Position numbers and translations under genes: made by a program
Notes under the pieces: generated by a model
The model's database searches: none
Told to the model about the DNA's origin: nothing
The model's input: the letters and a program-made list of their open reading frames with translations, nothing else
Part shown: in pieces, positions 1 through 12,191 of the stretch
Numbering within the stretch: the stretch's first letter is position 1
Layout: every line of letters begins with the position of its first letter
NCBI GenBank assembly: GCA_009767595.1
Contig: VSDK01016770.1
Coordinates: 397,203-461,202 of the forward strand
DNA: 64,000 nt
Source: Symbiodinium kawagutii
Taxonomy: Eukaryota > Sar > Dinophyceae > Suessiales > Symbiodiniaceae
Direction: 5' to 3'

Positions 1-1561
1 GTTGAACTACGAACCATCATTGTTAATCTTTGGCTATAACAATGGTTGATGATGGCTAAGCATGGTTTAAAAAGATCTAATACAGTAAATGCTGGTTCAT
101 AATAGCCACCGACCAAGAATGGTTCCAACTAATGGTGAAAGTGAGGAACACATTATTGCCTCCACTCACATCATTGGCTGATACAAACAGGATACCATCA
201 CAACAGCAATGACTGCAGCAACTATTGGCGACATGATATAAATATATGCCTTACTGTTCTAGTTGGTTTACTGTCATGTCTCAATGCTGTGGAGACATTG
301 GACGTATATGATCAGCATCATTGGTGTTTTCTACAAGAATACCAAGGGTGACCAGAACACCAACGAAAAATAATTCCCCAGCGTTCCCTATCGTACTGTA
401 CTCGTTACTGCAATACCGTGGTATGAATGATCCACATTCTTCCCCTGGTTCCCCATGGTTGCCCCCCAAGCCGCATGATCTCCCCTGCCATGTGGTAGAT
501 CCCAAGTGGCTGAAGATTGGCAACGGCCCTCATCAATTGGCAGCTTGCACAGAGATTCCCATGGCTTGGAGTGTGACGCCCAAGCTATATATGCAATTAG
601 GATCAATTAGGTTCGTAACCCCCAGATAGTGCTGACAACAAGCAGCACCAATAACGAGAACCACACCGACAATGACAACAGTAGCAGCAACCACAAACGA
701 CAAAAAATACAACAACCATCATCGCGAAAATTTGACTCAGACCAACTACATCAGGAAGAAGAACCACCACCAACAACAACAGCTGGTCTTCAGCGCGCAG
801 TTGTAACCCTCATGGTGCCTCCGGGAGGCAAGGCCTCTTGCCCAACCTGCTCGCACCAATACATGTACTCCTCCTCTACCTGATTCAGACGATGTCTGGC
901 TGTCCAGACCCCAACCAAACCAGCTCAAGGGTCGAGGGAAAACGGCACCACTGTGTTAGTACTCATCACCACTAGTGGTCAAGTGACATGTTGTGAAACT
1001 GTGAACCCGTAATATGTACATGTGAATGAAATGTAGTTTGAAGACTCTTTGACCATCTTGCTTTTCAACACGCTTGTTGACACATCTCCTTCTAGCCGAC
1101 GGAGCTCTGAATGAATCCTTAACAATTTTGAGACCTGCCCGGAAGTTCCAGCGTTTTTGCTACAGACATGTTCTTTTTGCCACTGTTTGACACTTCAATT
1201 TTGCGCGCCTGAATGTAGTAGCGGCAGAAAGCATGATAGATCTCCTCGACAGAATTCGAAGCAGGCACACCAGTTGAGATGGATGTAGCCCAGTGTAAGC
1301 TTAAGCGAATTGGTTCTTAGTTTTCCATTGAACAGTGTCAATGCCGCCAATGCCCTCAATCATCGACCAAGTATGAAAATGTACCAACAAATTGCAGTTC
1401 AAGGCAAATACTACGTTCACTGACGGAAAAAAGAAGATACATCCCAGACTCACAGCCAAATAGACAAACCAAGATGCTTTCCTGCGCTTTTTCTGAGCTT
1501 GAGATCTTCGCTTCTATTGACAAGTGATCATGTTGATGTTGAAAAAACTATCTGCAAAACA
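1..1561. other. Non-coding or unresolved stretch
   Basis: I find no exon with convincing splice sites here. The part from about 630 to 780 is rich in ACA, AGC and CCA triplets and gives an open frame on the plus strand (Asn, Ser, Thr and Gln rich) that looks like low-complexity sequence rather than a gene. The rest is AT-rich, with ATGGTTG-type simple words near the left edge. Confidence 0.5.
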
Positions 1562-1795
1562 TCAACAACATTGGCCAACTGGGTTATCGACACGCCCAAA
1601 ACATGAGTTCTTCCCACCAGAGCTATGGCGCGTCATGGTGGGAGTGACCGGCTCGCCGCTGCGAAGCCCACAGTGCGCCTTGTGTTCGTTCAAGGCAAAA
1701 AGCAGCTCCCTTCGGGTGACAAAGCCCTTCCTGCGCCGTGTCCAGGTTAGCTCCGAAACGAGGACAAGGTCGCCATGAGAGTTCTTAGTCAAGCC
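1562..1795 (-). CDS. Probable terminal exon, unknown protein
   Basis: This is an open frame of 77 residues ending in TGA, following an AG acceptor (CTTAAG) in phase 0. It is basic and contains the stretch LVLVSELTWTRRRKGFVTRR. Codons are GC-rich compared with the AT-rich flanks, which supports coding. I do not recognise the protein. No partner exon was found upstream with confidence, so the gene is partial. The weak polypyrimidine tract before the acceptor lowers confidence. The strand agrees with every other exon in the window. Confidence 0.4.
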   Translation of the reverse strand, partial: GLTKNSHGDLVLVSELTWTRRRKGFVTRRELLFALNEHKAHCGLRSGEPVTPTMTRHSSGGKNSCFGRVDNPVGQCC

Positions 1796-4700
1796 CTTAA
1801 GGTTACCGTTGATTTTTATCAATGGTCTTCAATAGCCATCAATGGTCAAGCACCAGCTATGCGAAACCGAGTTGCGGTTTATGAAGGAAGTATCAGTATT
1901 GTAGATCTACTTGCTTCGAGACAAAAATTGTGATCGTGGGATTTGAAAGTCTTTGTCAATGACTTCTCTACAACGAATGCAAGAGGCGCAGTAGTGAAGT
2001 GGTCAAATGGCTAAGAACTTCAGTGGCCAATTGGCTAGGTATTCTGGATAAGTACAGTGACACCAAGACTGTTGTGGACAACATGTATCTGTCTGTTCGA
2101 ACTTCTTGGGTTGATTCACCAAATGAGCAGCAAAACGGTTGTTTCAGAAAGCCATGGCCATGGCTCCAATATTGGACGGTTTCCCTCTGGAAAGGACCAA
2201 TGCCCTTGTTTTGAGCCCTACCAAGAAGACAATCGCTCACCCTCCAGAGACAACACCCAAGTGTCTGAGACATGAGCTCCCACCCCAGGTGGTTGGTTCT
2301 GGTGGTTTCGGATCCTAGACATATCGAACATCATGAGTTGTCTGGCTTCATGGGTTCCAGATGGCTCTAATTCTAGTTTCAACAAACTCAAACCACCCGA
2401 ACCAGCAACCACTGGCTGACTATGAGAAGAACATGTGAGTTTGCTATCGAATCTAAGTAGCCATTGTCCCTACATCCTTCGGTGGTGAAAAGTAGGAAAT
2501 TCAGCATGTTCAACCAAGTGGTCAGTTTAAACCGATGCTGTCATGGAATACAATAGATCCAAGCATGGATAGTATCCAACATGATCCAACCATGATCTAA
2601 CTATCTATGATTAGATAGGATCCAAGCATGGCCAAACTTGATAGATCCATTCTACCCATAGATCAAACAACATGGTCAAAACTGATCGATCCGATCTGAC
2701 CCCAGATCCAACCATGATCCAACCATTCTTAAACGGTGCCACAATGCAATAACGATCGGCCCAGCGTACTGCTCTGGATCCAGCCGAGCAAAGAGCCTGG
2801 CAGTGTGATGCTTCATGGCAGTAATGGTTTATGGCAGTGAATGATGGATGAATGATGGATGAATAATTGTGGACAATGGATCGACAATGGTTGTGAATGA
2901 TGGATAGTATGGATAGTACGTGAATATATGATAATGAAAAATTGATAATCATTGTGAATCATGGTTGGTATTGATGGTACATTCGTGCACCAACCATGGG
3001 TACAACAATATGGATCTTGGGACATCGCGTCGATATGGCACAGTGTTGGCATAACACAAGTAGGTACGGCGTGTTGATCTTGCAGTATATGATGGATTGA
3101 CGGTATGATATCGCATGACTGCATGACTGGTACAACAGTATGGCTATGGATCAAAACCCTGTGCCCCTGGCAACCATGATTAACAACTATTTTCCCCATT
3201 ATTGTTGCCTAATATTGTTGGTTGATATTGACCCATACCCACATCAATCAATAGTACTATGAAAGATGCGTTTTTTGTCATCGTTGATCACCTGTCTCCA
3301 CCCTATACTATACCCCAGGGGAGGACATTTGTCCGGGGCCATGGCACCAAAACTACCCGAGAAACGTCGGGTCAAAAGGGGCGGAATACTAACCGTAAGT
3401 AGAACAATTATACAAACGGACTGAAAATTCCAATGCGTTGTCCATTTCCAAATGTTTTGCCATTGAGACTTAGAATCATCAAACAGGATGGGGTTACTGG
3501 TTGATAAGTAACTGGCTGTGAAGTGGCCAAAGAAGGAAAGATAAGAACAATCAAATCTGATTTGATATGAAAAATGATAGAACAAAAATGAATATGTAAT
3601 GGGAAACAATAAAAAAAAATGTTTTGTAAAACAAATAATTACGAATTTGAGAAATGGTGGAAAAAATGCGGGTCACCAAGCAAAAAATATTCAAAGAAAT
3701 TGGGAAAGGGGAACAGGACTTTTCCTTTTGTTATTGAAGCACATGCTCTTTGCCATCTATGCATCTTGTTGATGCGTCTGTGCATACCCTCGGTTGAGAA
3801 GTCTGATGGCGGGTTGCACATGATGGTGATGCTTGTCAAGCAAAGGATGATGCATACAAACACAACTATATCGCTGTCAGTGGGGTCGTAAATAGTTGCT
3901 GGCTCAAATCGTCCAAGGCATCCATGATACTAGACCAAAGTGGATCACTATATAAGTAGTACACTAGAATTGTTGTCAATCATGAGCTGTGGGTATTTGC
4001 CTATTAGACTGCATACTCAGCTCCATCAAGTTTTCGAAAGTGAGGGAAATAGGTCAGTGCGATGGGGGAGGGGCGACAGGAATCCATATTCTGCTTTGAT
4101 TTTTAATGCACTTGTGAGTCTAGGTGCCCATTGTCAGCCAGGATGGCGAAATAGACTGACAAATTTGCCATGGCTAGCCCTGGCAAATGGGAGCCATTGT
4201 TCGAAAGCAGTGGGCCTGACCTGTACTTGGCAGGGTTTTTGCACATACTGGAACCCAGTATCCAATAAATAGAAGCTAGAATACCTTAGTACTATTAGAT
4301 GTGCTAATGAATGCTGATACTAAGCAACATATGTTCTCTTCATGCTGTGATAGGGAATCACCTGTCAATAATCAGCTCCCTATATGCAAATGTAATGTGT
4401 TTCAAGCTGTGTTTGGCCCTTCTTGCCTCTACCATGGATATGCAGATGTACATAAAGCTCTATGCCCCCGGTACCCGTGGCGGCTAACATCCCAAGAATG
4501 ACCAAACTAGTCTACCTGTTGGGATGTTCATCTATCCATTGTTTCATATCTTTCGATGGTTGGTTATGGGCTAAGGCCCACAGTACATATAATGTACAGT
4601 GCAAATACAAAGTCCTACAAGTTGAAAGAAATCAATGGCATACCAGCTGTGTCAAGTCAATGCCAGCGCGGCTCACGAATGCTTAGCATGCTGTAGTAGC

Positions 4701-4978
4701 CCTCGACCGGCGGAAGCCTTGGCATCGCAGTCAGGGGATCAGGGCCCAGGATTTCTGGGAACAAGCGCGTGCCTACACGTCGGGTATTGGCCGGCGCCCA
4801 AAGGTCTCATTTTGAATGGGGAAGCCACGGGTCATCCATACATGGACAATGTTCTGTTGCCAACCGAGTTGAATTCCTATGGGAGAACATCTCTGCTGGC
4901 AGTGAAAACAACAGCGATCACAAGTAATTTACAGCAAGGACAAACAACCGACCGCCAGTGAAGGACAAACGACGACGA
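1796..4978. other. AT-rich stretch without resolved genes
   Basis: Short words such as GATGGATGAATG, ATCCAAC and CATGATCC recur between 2,560 and 3,200 and look like degraded simple repeats. A short minus-strand segment near 3,300-3,390 (FSGSFGAMAPDKCPP) could be an exon but lacks a good donor. Open frames at 3,940-4,960 have no splice support and I leave them uncalled. Confidence 0.45.
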
Positions 4979-4980
4979 CC

Positions 4981-5017
<37 letters not shown>
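4979..5017. repeat. (ACA)n microsatellite at gap edge
   Basis: Thirteen uninterrupted ACA triplets run directly into the assembly gap. The gap probably represents a collapsed or unsequenced triplet expansion. Confidence 0.95.
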
Positions 5018-5348
5018 NNNNNNNNNNNNNNNNNNNNNNNNNNNNNNNNNNNNNNNNNNNNNNNNNNNNNNNNNNNNNNNNNNNNNNNNNNNNNNNNNNN
5101 NNNNNNNNNNNNNNNNNNNNNNNNNNNNNNNNNNNNNNNNNNNNNNNNNNNNNNNNNNNNNNNNNNNNNNNNNNNNNNNNNNNNNNNNNNNNNNNNNNNN
5201 NNNNNNNNNNNNNNNNNNNNNNNNNNNNNNNNNNNNNNNNNNNNNNNNNNNNNNNNNNNNNNNNNNNNNNNNNNNNNNNNNNNNNNNNNNNNNNNNNNNN
5301 NNNNNNNNNNNNNNNNNNNNNNNNNNNNNNNNNNNNNNNNNNNNNNNN
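5018..5348. other. Assembly gap (331 N)
   Basis: The sequence is a run of N. Open frames that cross it are artefacts. Confidence 1.
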
Positions 5349-5471
5349 ACCGCATCTGTTGGTCGATAGGCACGTCCAGACTGTGGAATCAAACAATCTT
5401 TAGCATTCTTTGCTGACACCAGCGGTTTCAGATTGGCCACAGAAAAGAACTGGCCGTATGCAGCGCTCCGC
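5349..5471 (-). CDS. Possible exon fragment beside the gap
   Basis: A minus-strand frame reads RRSAAYGQFFSVANLKPL and then VSAKNAKDCLIPQSGRAYRP, after an acceptor TTTTTGGGCCAG. It enters in phase 2 and runs into the gap, so its donor is not visible. The composition is protein-like but there is no recognisable domain. It may belong with the exon at 5763-5881, although that one ends in a stop codon and so more likely closes a separate upstream gene. Confidence 0.35.
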
Positions 5472-5762
5472 CTGGCCCAAAAAATAGACATCTAAAGCCA
5501 GTAGGCCACCGTCAACCATGGGGACTATTCCCATTGCATTTTCGACGTAGGGATCAGCTTGACTGTCAAAATCTCAAAGTGCGAATCAAACTGCGAGGCC
5601 GAAGTTTCAGGATGATTAGCCATGAATATCAATTGTTAATGATTGTTGATAGTGTTTACTAGTGGTTGATGATGGTGAACGATGGTTAGTGATGGTGAAT
5701 AAATGATGCTTCTCAATGCTTGATGTTGGTGGTATGTTCAATTGGGACGCTACCAGCTCAGC

Positions 5763-5881
5763 TCAGCTGGGGTCCCGCTTGGATCCCGCTTGGGTCCCTG
5801 ACTCCTCCGGCTGCTCTTCGTCCGAATCGACTTCTTCTGCCAGCGTTTTCGGCACGGGATTGTCCGGCCTCGCGGCAGAAA
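5763..5881 (-). CDS. Acidic terminal exon, unknown protein
   Basis: After the acceptor GATCTTCAG the frame (phase 1 entry) encodes about 38 residues, including PVPKTLAEEVDSDEEQPEES, and stops at TGA. Acidic Glu/Asp/Ser tails of this kind are common at protein C-termini. The segment is much more GC-rich than its surroundings. It is too short for a domain call. No upstream exon was resolved. Confidence 0.45.
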
Positions 5882-6507
5882 CTGAAGATCAACGAATTTC
5901 TGATAGGCAAATCATCTATAAATGATGTATCTCATCAATGACGGGGAATCATGGTCTTTAATTGGATTCATGATAACTGGATGCTTCCCATTGCCCGAAA
6001 CGAATCATCATTGCACAGAGCTATCCAGATTGGGAATGGCTATGGCTTCCAGCCATGTGGTAAGAAGCATCTGACATAACTCCAAAGAGTTGCCAGGCAG
6101 CGCTCAGCGACGCAGTGGTAGAGTTCCTGTGCTACAGTCATAAGCCAACATAACAAGCAACCACTACGGCTTTTGGCCCAGGGGGTGTACCACAACGCCC
6201 CATCCCCAAAAAGGTCATGGCTATTGTGCCAAGACGCGCAGATGGCAACATGTTTTCGGCAGGATAAGCCACTTGCCATTGTCCATTGAGAATTGTTGTC
6301 AAGCCATGATCGTGCGTGAACACAACGAATTCTAACTGGTGGTGTTCGATCATGGTTGCCAATTGTCACTGAAGGTGATTTCAACCCATGTGAGCCATTG
6401 TAACAATCATCCTTGATATTACATGGTGTGAAACCATCATTGTTGTTGCCCTTAGTCTTTGCTGGAAATGAGGAGAAATAGATGGAGAAATATATAGATA
6501 TACAGAT

Positions 6508-6509
6508 TC

Positions 6510-6555
<46 letters not shown>

Positions 6556-6560
6556 TATAG

Positions 6561-6591
<31 letters not shown>

Positions 6592-6756
6592 AGAAAAGAT
6601 AAGAAAGATAAGATCAGATCAGATCAGATCAGATAAGATAAAATAAGATAAGATAAGATCAGATCAGATAAGATAAGATCAGATAAGATCAGATAAGATA
6701 AGATAAGATAAGATATGCTCAGATCAGACAAGATAAGATAAGATATAAGATAAGAT

Positions 6757-6793
<37 letters not shown>

Positions 6794-6795
6794 GG
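6508..6795. repeat. GATA / AAGATC microsatellite cluster
   Basis: The run is (GATA)n followed by a mosaic of AGATA, AGATC and AAGAT words, ending again in GATA. It is a compound simple repeat with no coding signal. Confidence 0.95.
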
Positions 6796-6890
6796 ATAGA
6801 TGTGTATACAGTATATTTCTATATCCCTACGGCTTGCTGATGACATACTGATATAGGTCACATCATCACAACCATGACTCCAAGATCAAC

Positions 6891-7058
6891 CATCAGCTTC
6901 TCCGACAGCCTCCAATCGGAGTGGTCGGTCTGCACAGGGGTCACAGCCAGTGCTTCTTCGGCCACCGGTGCGGAATCCAGTGCTTCAGCCGGTGCTTCAG
7001 CCGGCGCTTCAGCTGGCGCTTCGTCAGCTGGAATTTCCTCAGCTGGAGTAGCCGAGAA
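6891..7058 (-). CDS. Ala/Glu/Pro-repeat exon, unknown protein
   Basis: The exon follows an acceptor GATTGTCTCAG and ends before a possible donor GTTGAT. It is 56 codons in phase 0. It carries a degenerate repeat of APAE (positions about 12-26 of the exon), then a segment with VTPVQTDHSDWRLSEKLM. The plus strand of the same segment is also open, which is expected from the repeat. The likely role is a flexible linker. The gene it belongs to is unknown. Confidence 0.4.
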
Positions 7059-8566
7059 CTGAGACAATCGAAGCTGACTAAGACTAAGCTGACCATTTTT
7101 ATCAAATCTTATTGACATAGGACTTTTCGAGTATAGGTCAATCCTTTCATGTTTGACGTAGATAAATTCATGAGCAAACAAAGGTTTGATCCATTTCACA
7201 ATGGAATCCACAAAATTTCACCTCCCAGTGATGCTTCACAAGGCTGGCCCTTGACACAGGCCAACCTCATAAAGGATGTGCGCATCGTCCTAAAAAATCA
7301 ACTGGTTCGTTACCAACATCGGACAAACGCAACAACCAACCAGCCAGAGTCGTCATGCAAACACCCTCATGACCAGTTTGACATCCACCATTGAAATTGC
7401 CTGATTCATTGGGGATTCACTTCGGATTGATCTACATTGACCTGGCAATCAAAAATTGCCTTACTTCATGACACTATTCAGATGTACATCATCACATCTT
7501 TCAGAGATATTCAAAGACTGCAAGATCACCAGGTTCGCGCAGTAAAAGATGAGCCCTTCTCTCGAGCACGAAACACCGTCCCAGCAACGAGCTCCTTTTA
7601 TGGTAAACCTATGCATGGGCCAAAGTATCGGCACTGCAATCAAACGTTTCTGGCTTGAAAAAATTGGAACCAATGATAAAGGGATTTCACTCAACTAGTT
7701 GGTTGAAAAATGTTGAAAACCCTTCCATCAATGATAATCGTGGGTAGTCATTGGTTGTTACCCTTGTTGGTTGCTTGAAAATCTTGAAAACAACAAGAGT
7801 AACAACCAAGTGAAAAGGAGCCCAAGTATTGACCACTCAGCACCACACGTCGACCTGGTTGCCGGGAACCAAAGGTTGACCTGGCGAAGGCACGATGAAG
7901 GCGGTGCCCTTATTACAGATGTGCATAGTATGCATGGGCATGCAGCTACATGTGTGCATATGTAAGTATATATCATATATATATATATATGTGATACACT
8001 ATGTATGATGTATGATGTATGATACATGATATATGATTTTTGATAATTCATATATGAGATATGATATACCACATATGATATATGGAGATATATATATATA
8101 TACTTAAATAGATATAGGTTTATACACCATTTGCATATACACCACTTGAAAATATATTCAATAGGTAGGTATGCGCAAATACACAAACACGGTTCATGTA
8201 ATTACATATTCTTATCCCATTTGCACATGTACATGTATGTCCATTCGTGAAGGTTGGTTTCCCTACTTTGAATGGTCCTAACTTGGGCTTGGTGCTTCGG
8301 TGCAACCCCCCTCTCCAACTGCCACCACTGGCTAAAGGTTTTCAAACCATTGGTTGTCTAATGACTCTTGGGGTTCTAAGCAATAGCCTGCAATTGGTTG
8401 TGGGGTACCACCCGTTGCCATAGGACCCATTTCTGCTCAAAAGCGTGATCGGTGCATTGGTCCAGCCTCTATGCCTGGGTGATCAGGCATGCGCAGCGAA
8501 GCCCTACCTTACAACCCTGAAACTGGGACTTGTTGTTCTCCCATCTGGGCCATGAGGCCATGAATC
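7059..8566. other. Non-coding stretch with TA-rich microsatellites
   Basis: An AT dinucleotide run and GATGTAT words lie at about 7,965-8,100. Short open frames on both strands lack splice sites. I see no supported gene. Confidence 0.5.
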
Positions 8567-9037
8567 TTACTGGCACGATTCTATGATGGTCGGTTGCTCG
8601 TGATTCCCCCTCTGACAATCCTCAGCATGCAAGGTAAGACCATTATGTGTATCTCTATTCCCAGGGGCTTTCTGCACAAGCCTTGAATTAGACTCTTTGC
8701 TTTGCCAAAAAGCAGGCACAGAGAATCGGCAGCGAATGTTGTAAAGGTACTCTATTTCGTGATCTCTGAATTTTGTCAACAAATCGTGCACCACCCTAGA
8801 CTCGAGAGTATAGAGTTGCCTTCTAAACTGCATGAAGACACATTTAGACTCGGCTTTTGTAGCTACAATTACACTTTGTAGTGGAAGATTGCACATTACA
8901 CTTCCACCACCATGGCTCTTGAGGAGACCGATGAGCTGGCTGATGCACCAACTCTGCTTCTGACAGAAAGTTTTTGAAAATAAACCATTCTGAAATGTTG
9001 AATGAATGATTAGCCAAAACAGAGAGCGAAAAAACAC
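8567..9037 (-). CDS. Uncertain open frame of 156 residues
   Basis: This is the longest unbroken minus-strand frame in the left 14 kb. Its middle part (LPLQSVIVATKAESKCVFMQ and, further on, ESRVVHDLLTKFRDHEIEYL) looks protein-like. It ends in TAG. I found no clear acceptor and no recognisable domain. It could be an exon or a chance frame; the strand matches the rest of the window. Confidence 0.3.
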   Translation of the reverse strand: MFFRSLFWLIIHSTFQNGLFSKTFCQKQSWCISQLIGLLKSHGGGSVMCNLPLQSVIVATKAESKCVFMQFRRQLYTLESRVVHDLLTKFRDHEIEYLYNIRCRFSVPAFWQSKESNSRLVQKAPGNRDTHNGLTLHAEDCQRGNHEQPTIIESCQ

Positions 9038-9303
9038 ATTGATCTTTCACTGCGATCGCCTGCGACCACTATTTGCATATTTTGAAGTGAACCATTGCCA
9101 ACAAAAATCAAGAGTCCGCGATATAAATTGTGAACTGCCACATACCATCGACAACCCATCACTACTCATCGCATTCAAATTCACCATGCTTCAACCACCA
9201 TCATCAAGCAATTCTTAGCCACGTCAGTGATCATCATAACCACGCTTCAACCACTCACCATCGACATAACCCTATCATCGAAATAAATTGACTACATAAT
9301 CGT

Positions 9304-9313
9304 CCTCATCATC

Positions 9314-9345
<32 letters not shown>

Positions 9346-9356
9346 CATCACCACCA
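9304..9356. repeat. (ATC)n microsatellite
   Basis: CATCAT repeats with a few CAC interruptions. Confidence 0.9.
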
Positions 9357-9419
9357 TCCTCATCCTATCATAACTATGACTTAGTCATCACCCATCCACC
9401 CCCACCCACCCCCAGCCGT

Positions 9420-9530
9420 CCGCCCCAAACTGTGCCTTCGTAGATGTAGTCCGAGGCCGAAGAGTCGCCCGAGGCCCGGGAGGTGCGCCGCAGCCTCACG
9501 CAGCACGGCCATCTGACGCTGCCCAAACAT
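9420..9530 (-). CDS. Probable GC-rich exon, frame ambiguous
   Basis: A strong acceptor (TTTCCCTCTGCAG) precedes a very GC-rich segment in an AT-rich region. Two frames stay open: one begins MFGQRQMAVLREAAAHLPGL, and another contains TSRASGDSSASDYIYEGTVW. Without neighbours the frame cannot be settled. The donor was not identified, so the left limit is approximate. Confidence 0.35.
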
Positions 9531-10655
9531 CTGCAGAGGGAAAGCTGTGAAAACTCTTTTTGATCATCTAAGATGTCATATCTAAGTCATATCTAACTAG
9601 ATCAGTAAGATGACTTAACTAGATATTTGATCATCTAAGAAAAGCTCATATTTTAGATGATAACTTACCTGACTAGAAATTCATCTAGCTAGCTTACTAG
9701 ATTATAGCTATCTAATCAATATGAAGTTTGCTTAAGCAATTATCTAGTAAAACTGGTAACCTATCTAGCTATCATCTGATAGCTGAACACCTATCTAGTT
9801 TGCTAGTTTTCACAATGCGATCATAGTAGGAGGTGATTAATTTTCACAAAACTAATTCAAAATTAACTTAACTGTTAGCTATCTAATAGGAAGCTAAACT
9901 TAAATCTTACTAATGCTTCTTAAGCTAAGCTTGAAGTAGATTACTATAGTTAAGTACAAGGTTGATTGGCTAATGATGTTTCTCTAGGATTAACAATAGA
10001 TAATAGCTTATCTAATAGTAAAGTATACTAAAAATAGATTAATATTCAAGAACTAAGATCACTTCTATAAACATAAAACCAACGGCAGTTATCCAATGAT
10101 TCAGATCTGCTATTAGCAATATTTGCAATATTGTCAAGAGCTTACTCAAATGCAACCCACTTAACTGTAGTAGTAGGCTTAGTCTAATGAGCCTGGCATG
10201 TCAACTAACGCATGTTCACTAATGTCTTTATCTAACAGTGGGATAACTTACTAAATAACTAGAGCGGTTGGGAGTTTACTAGTCACTGAGAAAAAACTAA
10301 GATAGGTACCCGAATATCTAATTGGTTCAACCCAACGGAGAAAACACTGAGAATGGCATATTCAATGGTTGTGTGGTTTTTCTCAGTTGTTTTATGACTG
10401 CTGGATAACTCCTAAGGGCCTGTCGATAGCTGACTGAAAAAAATACCTACATATTGAACAACCAACAAGAACTTCACTAAGACATGGGCCAGCATCAACC
10501 ATCAATATCTACAAATGTGATGTTGAAATATCTATCATTGAAATCCAGATAAAAGGGATGAAGCATGTGCACCACACATTGAATCCTTGTGTATACCCCT
10601 CCAGGACACGGGTATACATAAGCAGAAAGATGAGATTAGATTGGATTAGAAAGAC
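9531..10655. other. AT-rich intron or intergenic sequence
   Basis: The stretch is rich in CTAGATA, TAACTAG and TAGCTATC words and has no supported exon. It may be a long intron between the segments at 10656-10877 and 9420-9530, but phases cannot be tested. Confidence 0.4.
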
Positions 10656-10877
10656 AGGTTGGATAGAATCGATTTCCCATAATGCGAGATGGCAATCTTC
10701 AACCAGGGAATAGAATGAATAGAACTCTTGTCCATTTCCATGGAACGACACTCCGACACGCAGCAGCAATTCGTGTCCACACGCGGCGCAACTCATTGCC
10801 ACCCCATGGCACCTCGTCGCTGAGGGCGCACGGTCCAGCACCTGTTCTTCATCTTGGAGGCCATTGATTTCCGCCAC
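10656..10877 (-). CDS. Probable exon with a CxxC pair, unknown protein
   Basis: The acceptor CAGCAGCGCAG opens a phase-0 exon of 74 codons beginning VAEINGLQDEEQVLDRAPSA. It contains a CAAC pair in AMSCAACGHELLLRVG that could bind a metal if a second pair is supplied by another exon. A weak donor GTCTTT closes it. Partner exons and function are unknown. Confidence 0.4.
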
Positions 10878-11796
10878 CTGCGCTGCTGGGATGTCAGTGC
10901 TCTAGGGTACCAGGATGTGCCAGGTACCATCGTAGAAGGGTTCACCAACAGCCGTTGCTATGTTCACAACTGTTCGGCTCTGCTGGTCTTTGGATGTAAA
11001 CCGTTCCTGCATACCTTTGAGATCCACGGGGTCTCGATTGCCAGTGTCTTATTCAGAAGTTTCCGCCATCAGCCATGACTCCCTTCCAGAAATCCCAGTG
11101 CCTCCATCTCTAAATCCAGGTCCACTTCTTCAGGCAGCCTATGGCACTGCTGCTAGCTGTGCATATTCTACATGGCTTCCCCTGGTCCCTGCGAGTTATC
11201 TTCTTGCTGGCTTCCAAATTACCCTTGTGCTGTACCTATAACCCACCCACCCAGTTCCTCCTTGCAAAAAAAAACAGAGGTTCAAAGTTCAATGCATATA
11301 TGAAACCTATTCAGCGTCATACAGTAGGTCTGTAATGTAGGATAAGACCATCTATGATGTACAATGATGGATATACAGGTCGGACATCTCTACTTTTGCG
11401 CACTCTGTCGATCTACAGTATGCTGGGCAACGATGTTTTAGAGTAGATGGCGCCCTGTTATCAACGCTGCCACCGCAAATTCTGATGGCTTGGGCTCTGG
11501 GAAATCTCACAGATCGTAACAAATATCAACCATCATGCTCACACCAAGCCCTCATCTCGCGCCATGGACCGACGCCCAATGCTTGCTGCTGTCGGTCCAG
11601 CCTGAACTCCCCTCCGTTCAGCAGATCGCCTTCGGTCGTCAGATCGCTCAGGCGACGTAGGCTTCGCTGTCATATGCATATGTGCATTTATGTAGGTGCG
11701 CACCTACCGAAATGCATAGACATAGACACAAACGTGTCTGTATCTCATACGTAGAAACATGCTATATTTATATAGTATATACGTACAGTATATCGT

Positions 11797-11884
11797 ACAT
11801 ATCCATCTACATATCCATCTACATATCCATCTACATATCCATCTACATATCCATCTACATGTCCATCTACATGTCCATCTACAT
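11797..11884. repeat. 12-bp minisatellite
   Basis: About seven copies of ATATCCATCTAC, with the last copies changed to ATGTCCATCTAC. Reading frames through it give Ile-Ser-Ile-Tyr or Val-Asp-Gly-Tyr repeats on the two strands, which are artefacts. Confidence 0.95.
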
Positions 11885-11979
11885 GTTTTCCAAGTGGTTG
11901 GATATGGGTTTGCATGCATACCGAGAGAGAGAGAGAGGGAGTCTGTGTGTAATGAATGCTTTTATGCATAATTACATAC

Positions 11980-12191
11980 TTCTAAGTATATGTGCGTTTG
12001 CATGCGCTCTTTTTTGAGCAGCGCAGCACAAAACAAGTCTTCTGCAAAATGGATGAGTCCCACATTCAAGACAACTGATCTTGCCGACGTTTTAGTAGCT
12101 GACTGTTCAGCATCAATCACCTCGCACAACAGATTTACAAGGGCAGACCCACTACCAACTGGGGTTCCAACTGGATCCGTGAGATTGCGGC
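11980..12191 (-). CDS. Probable internal exon, unknown protein
   Basis: The exon runs from an acceptor CCTGGTCCAG (phase 1 entry) to a good donor TTAGAA|GTATGT (phase 0 exit), giving 70 full codons. It includes NLTDPVGTPVGSGSALVNLL and then SVVLNVGLIHFAEDLFCAAL, with alternating hydrophobic segments typical of a folded domain. No domain is recognised. Confidence 0.45.

Noticed and set aside
4877..5491. Long frames crossing the N run
   Set aside because: They are created by translating N and the ACA repeat.
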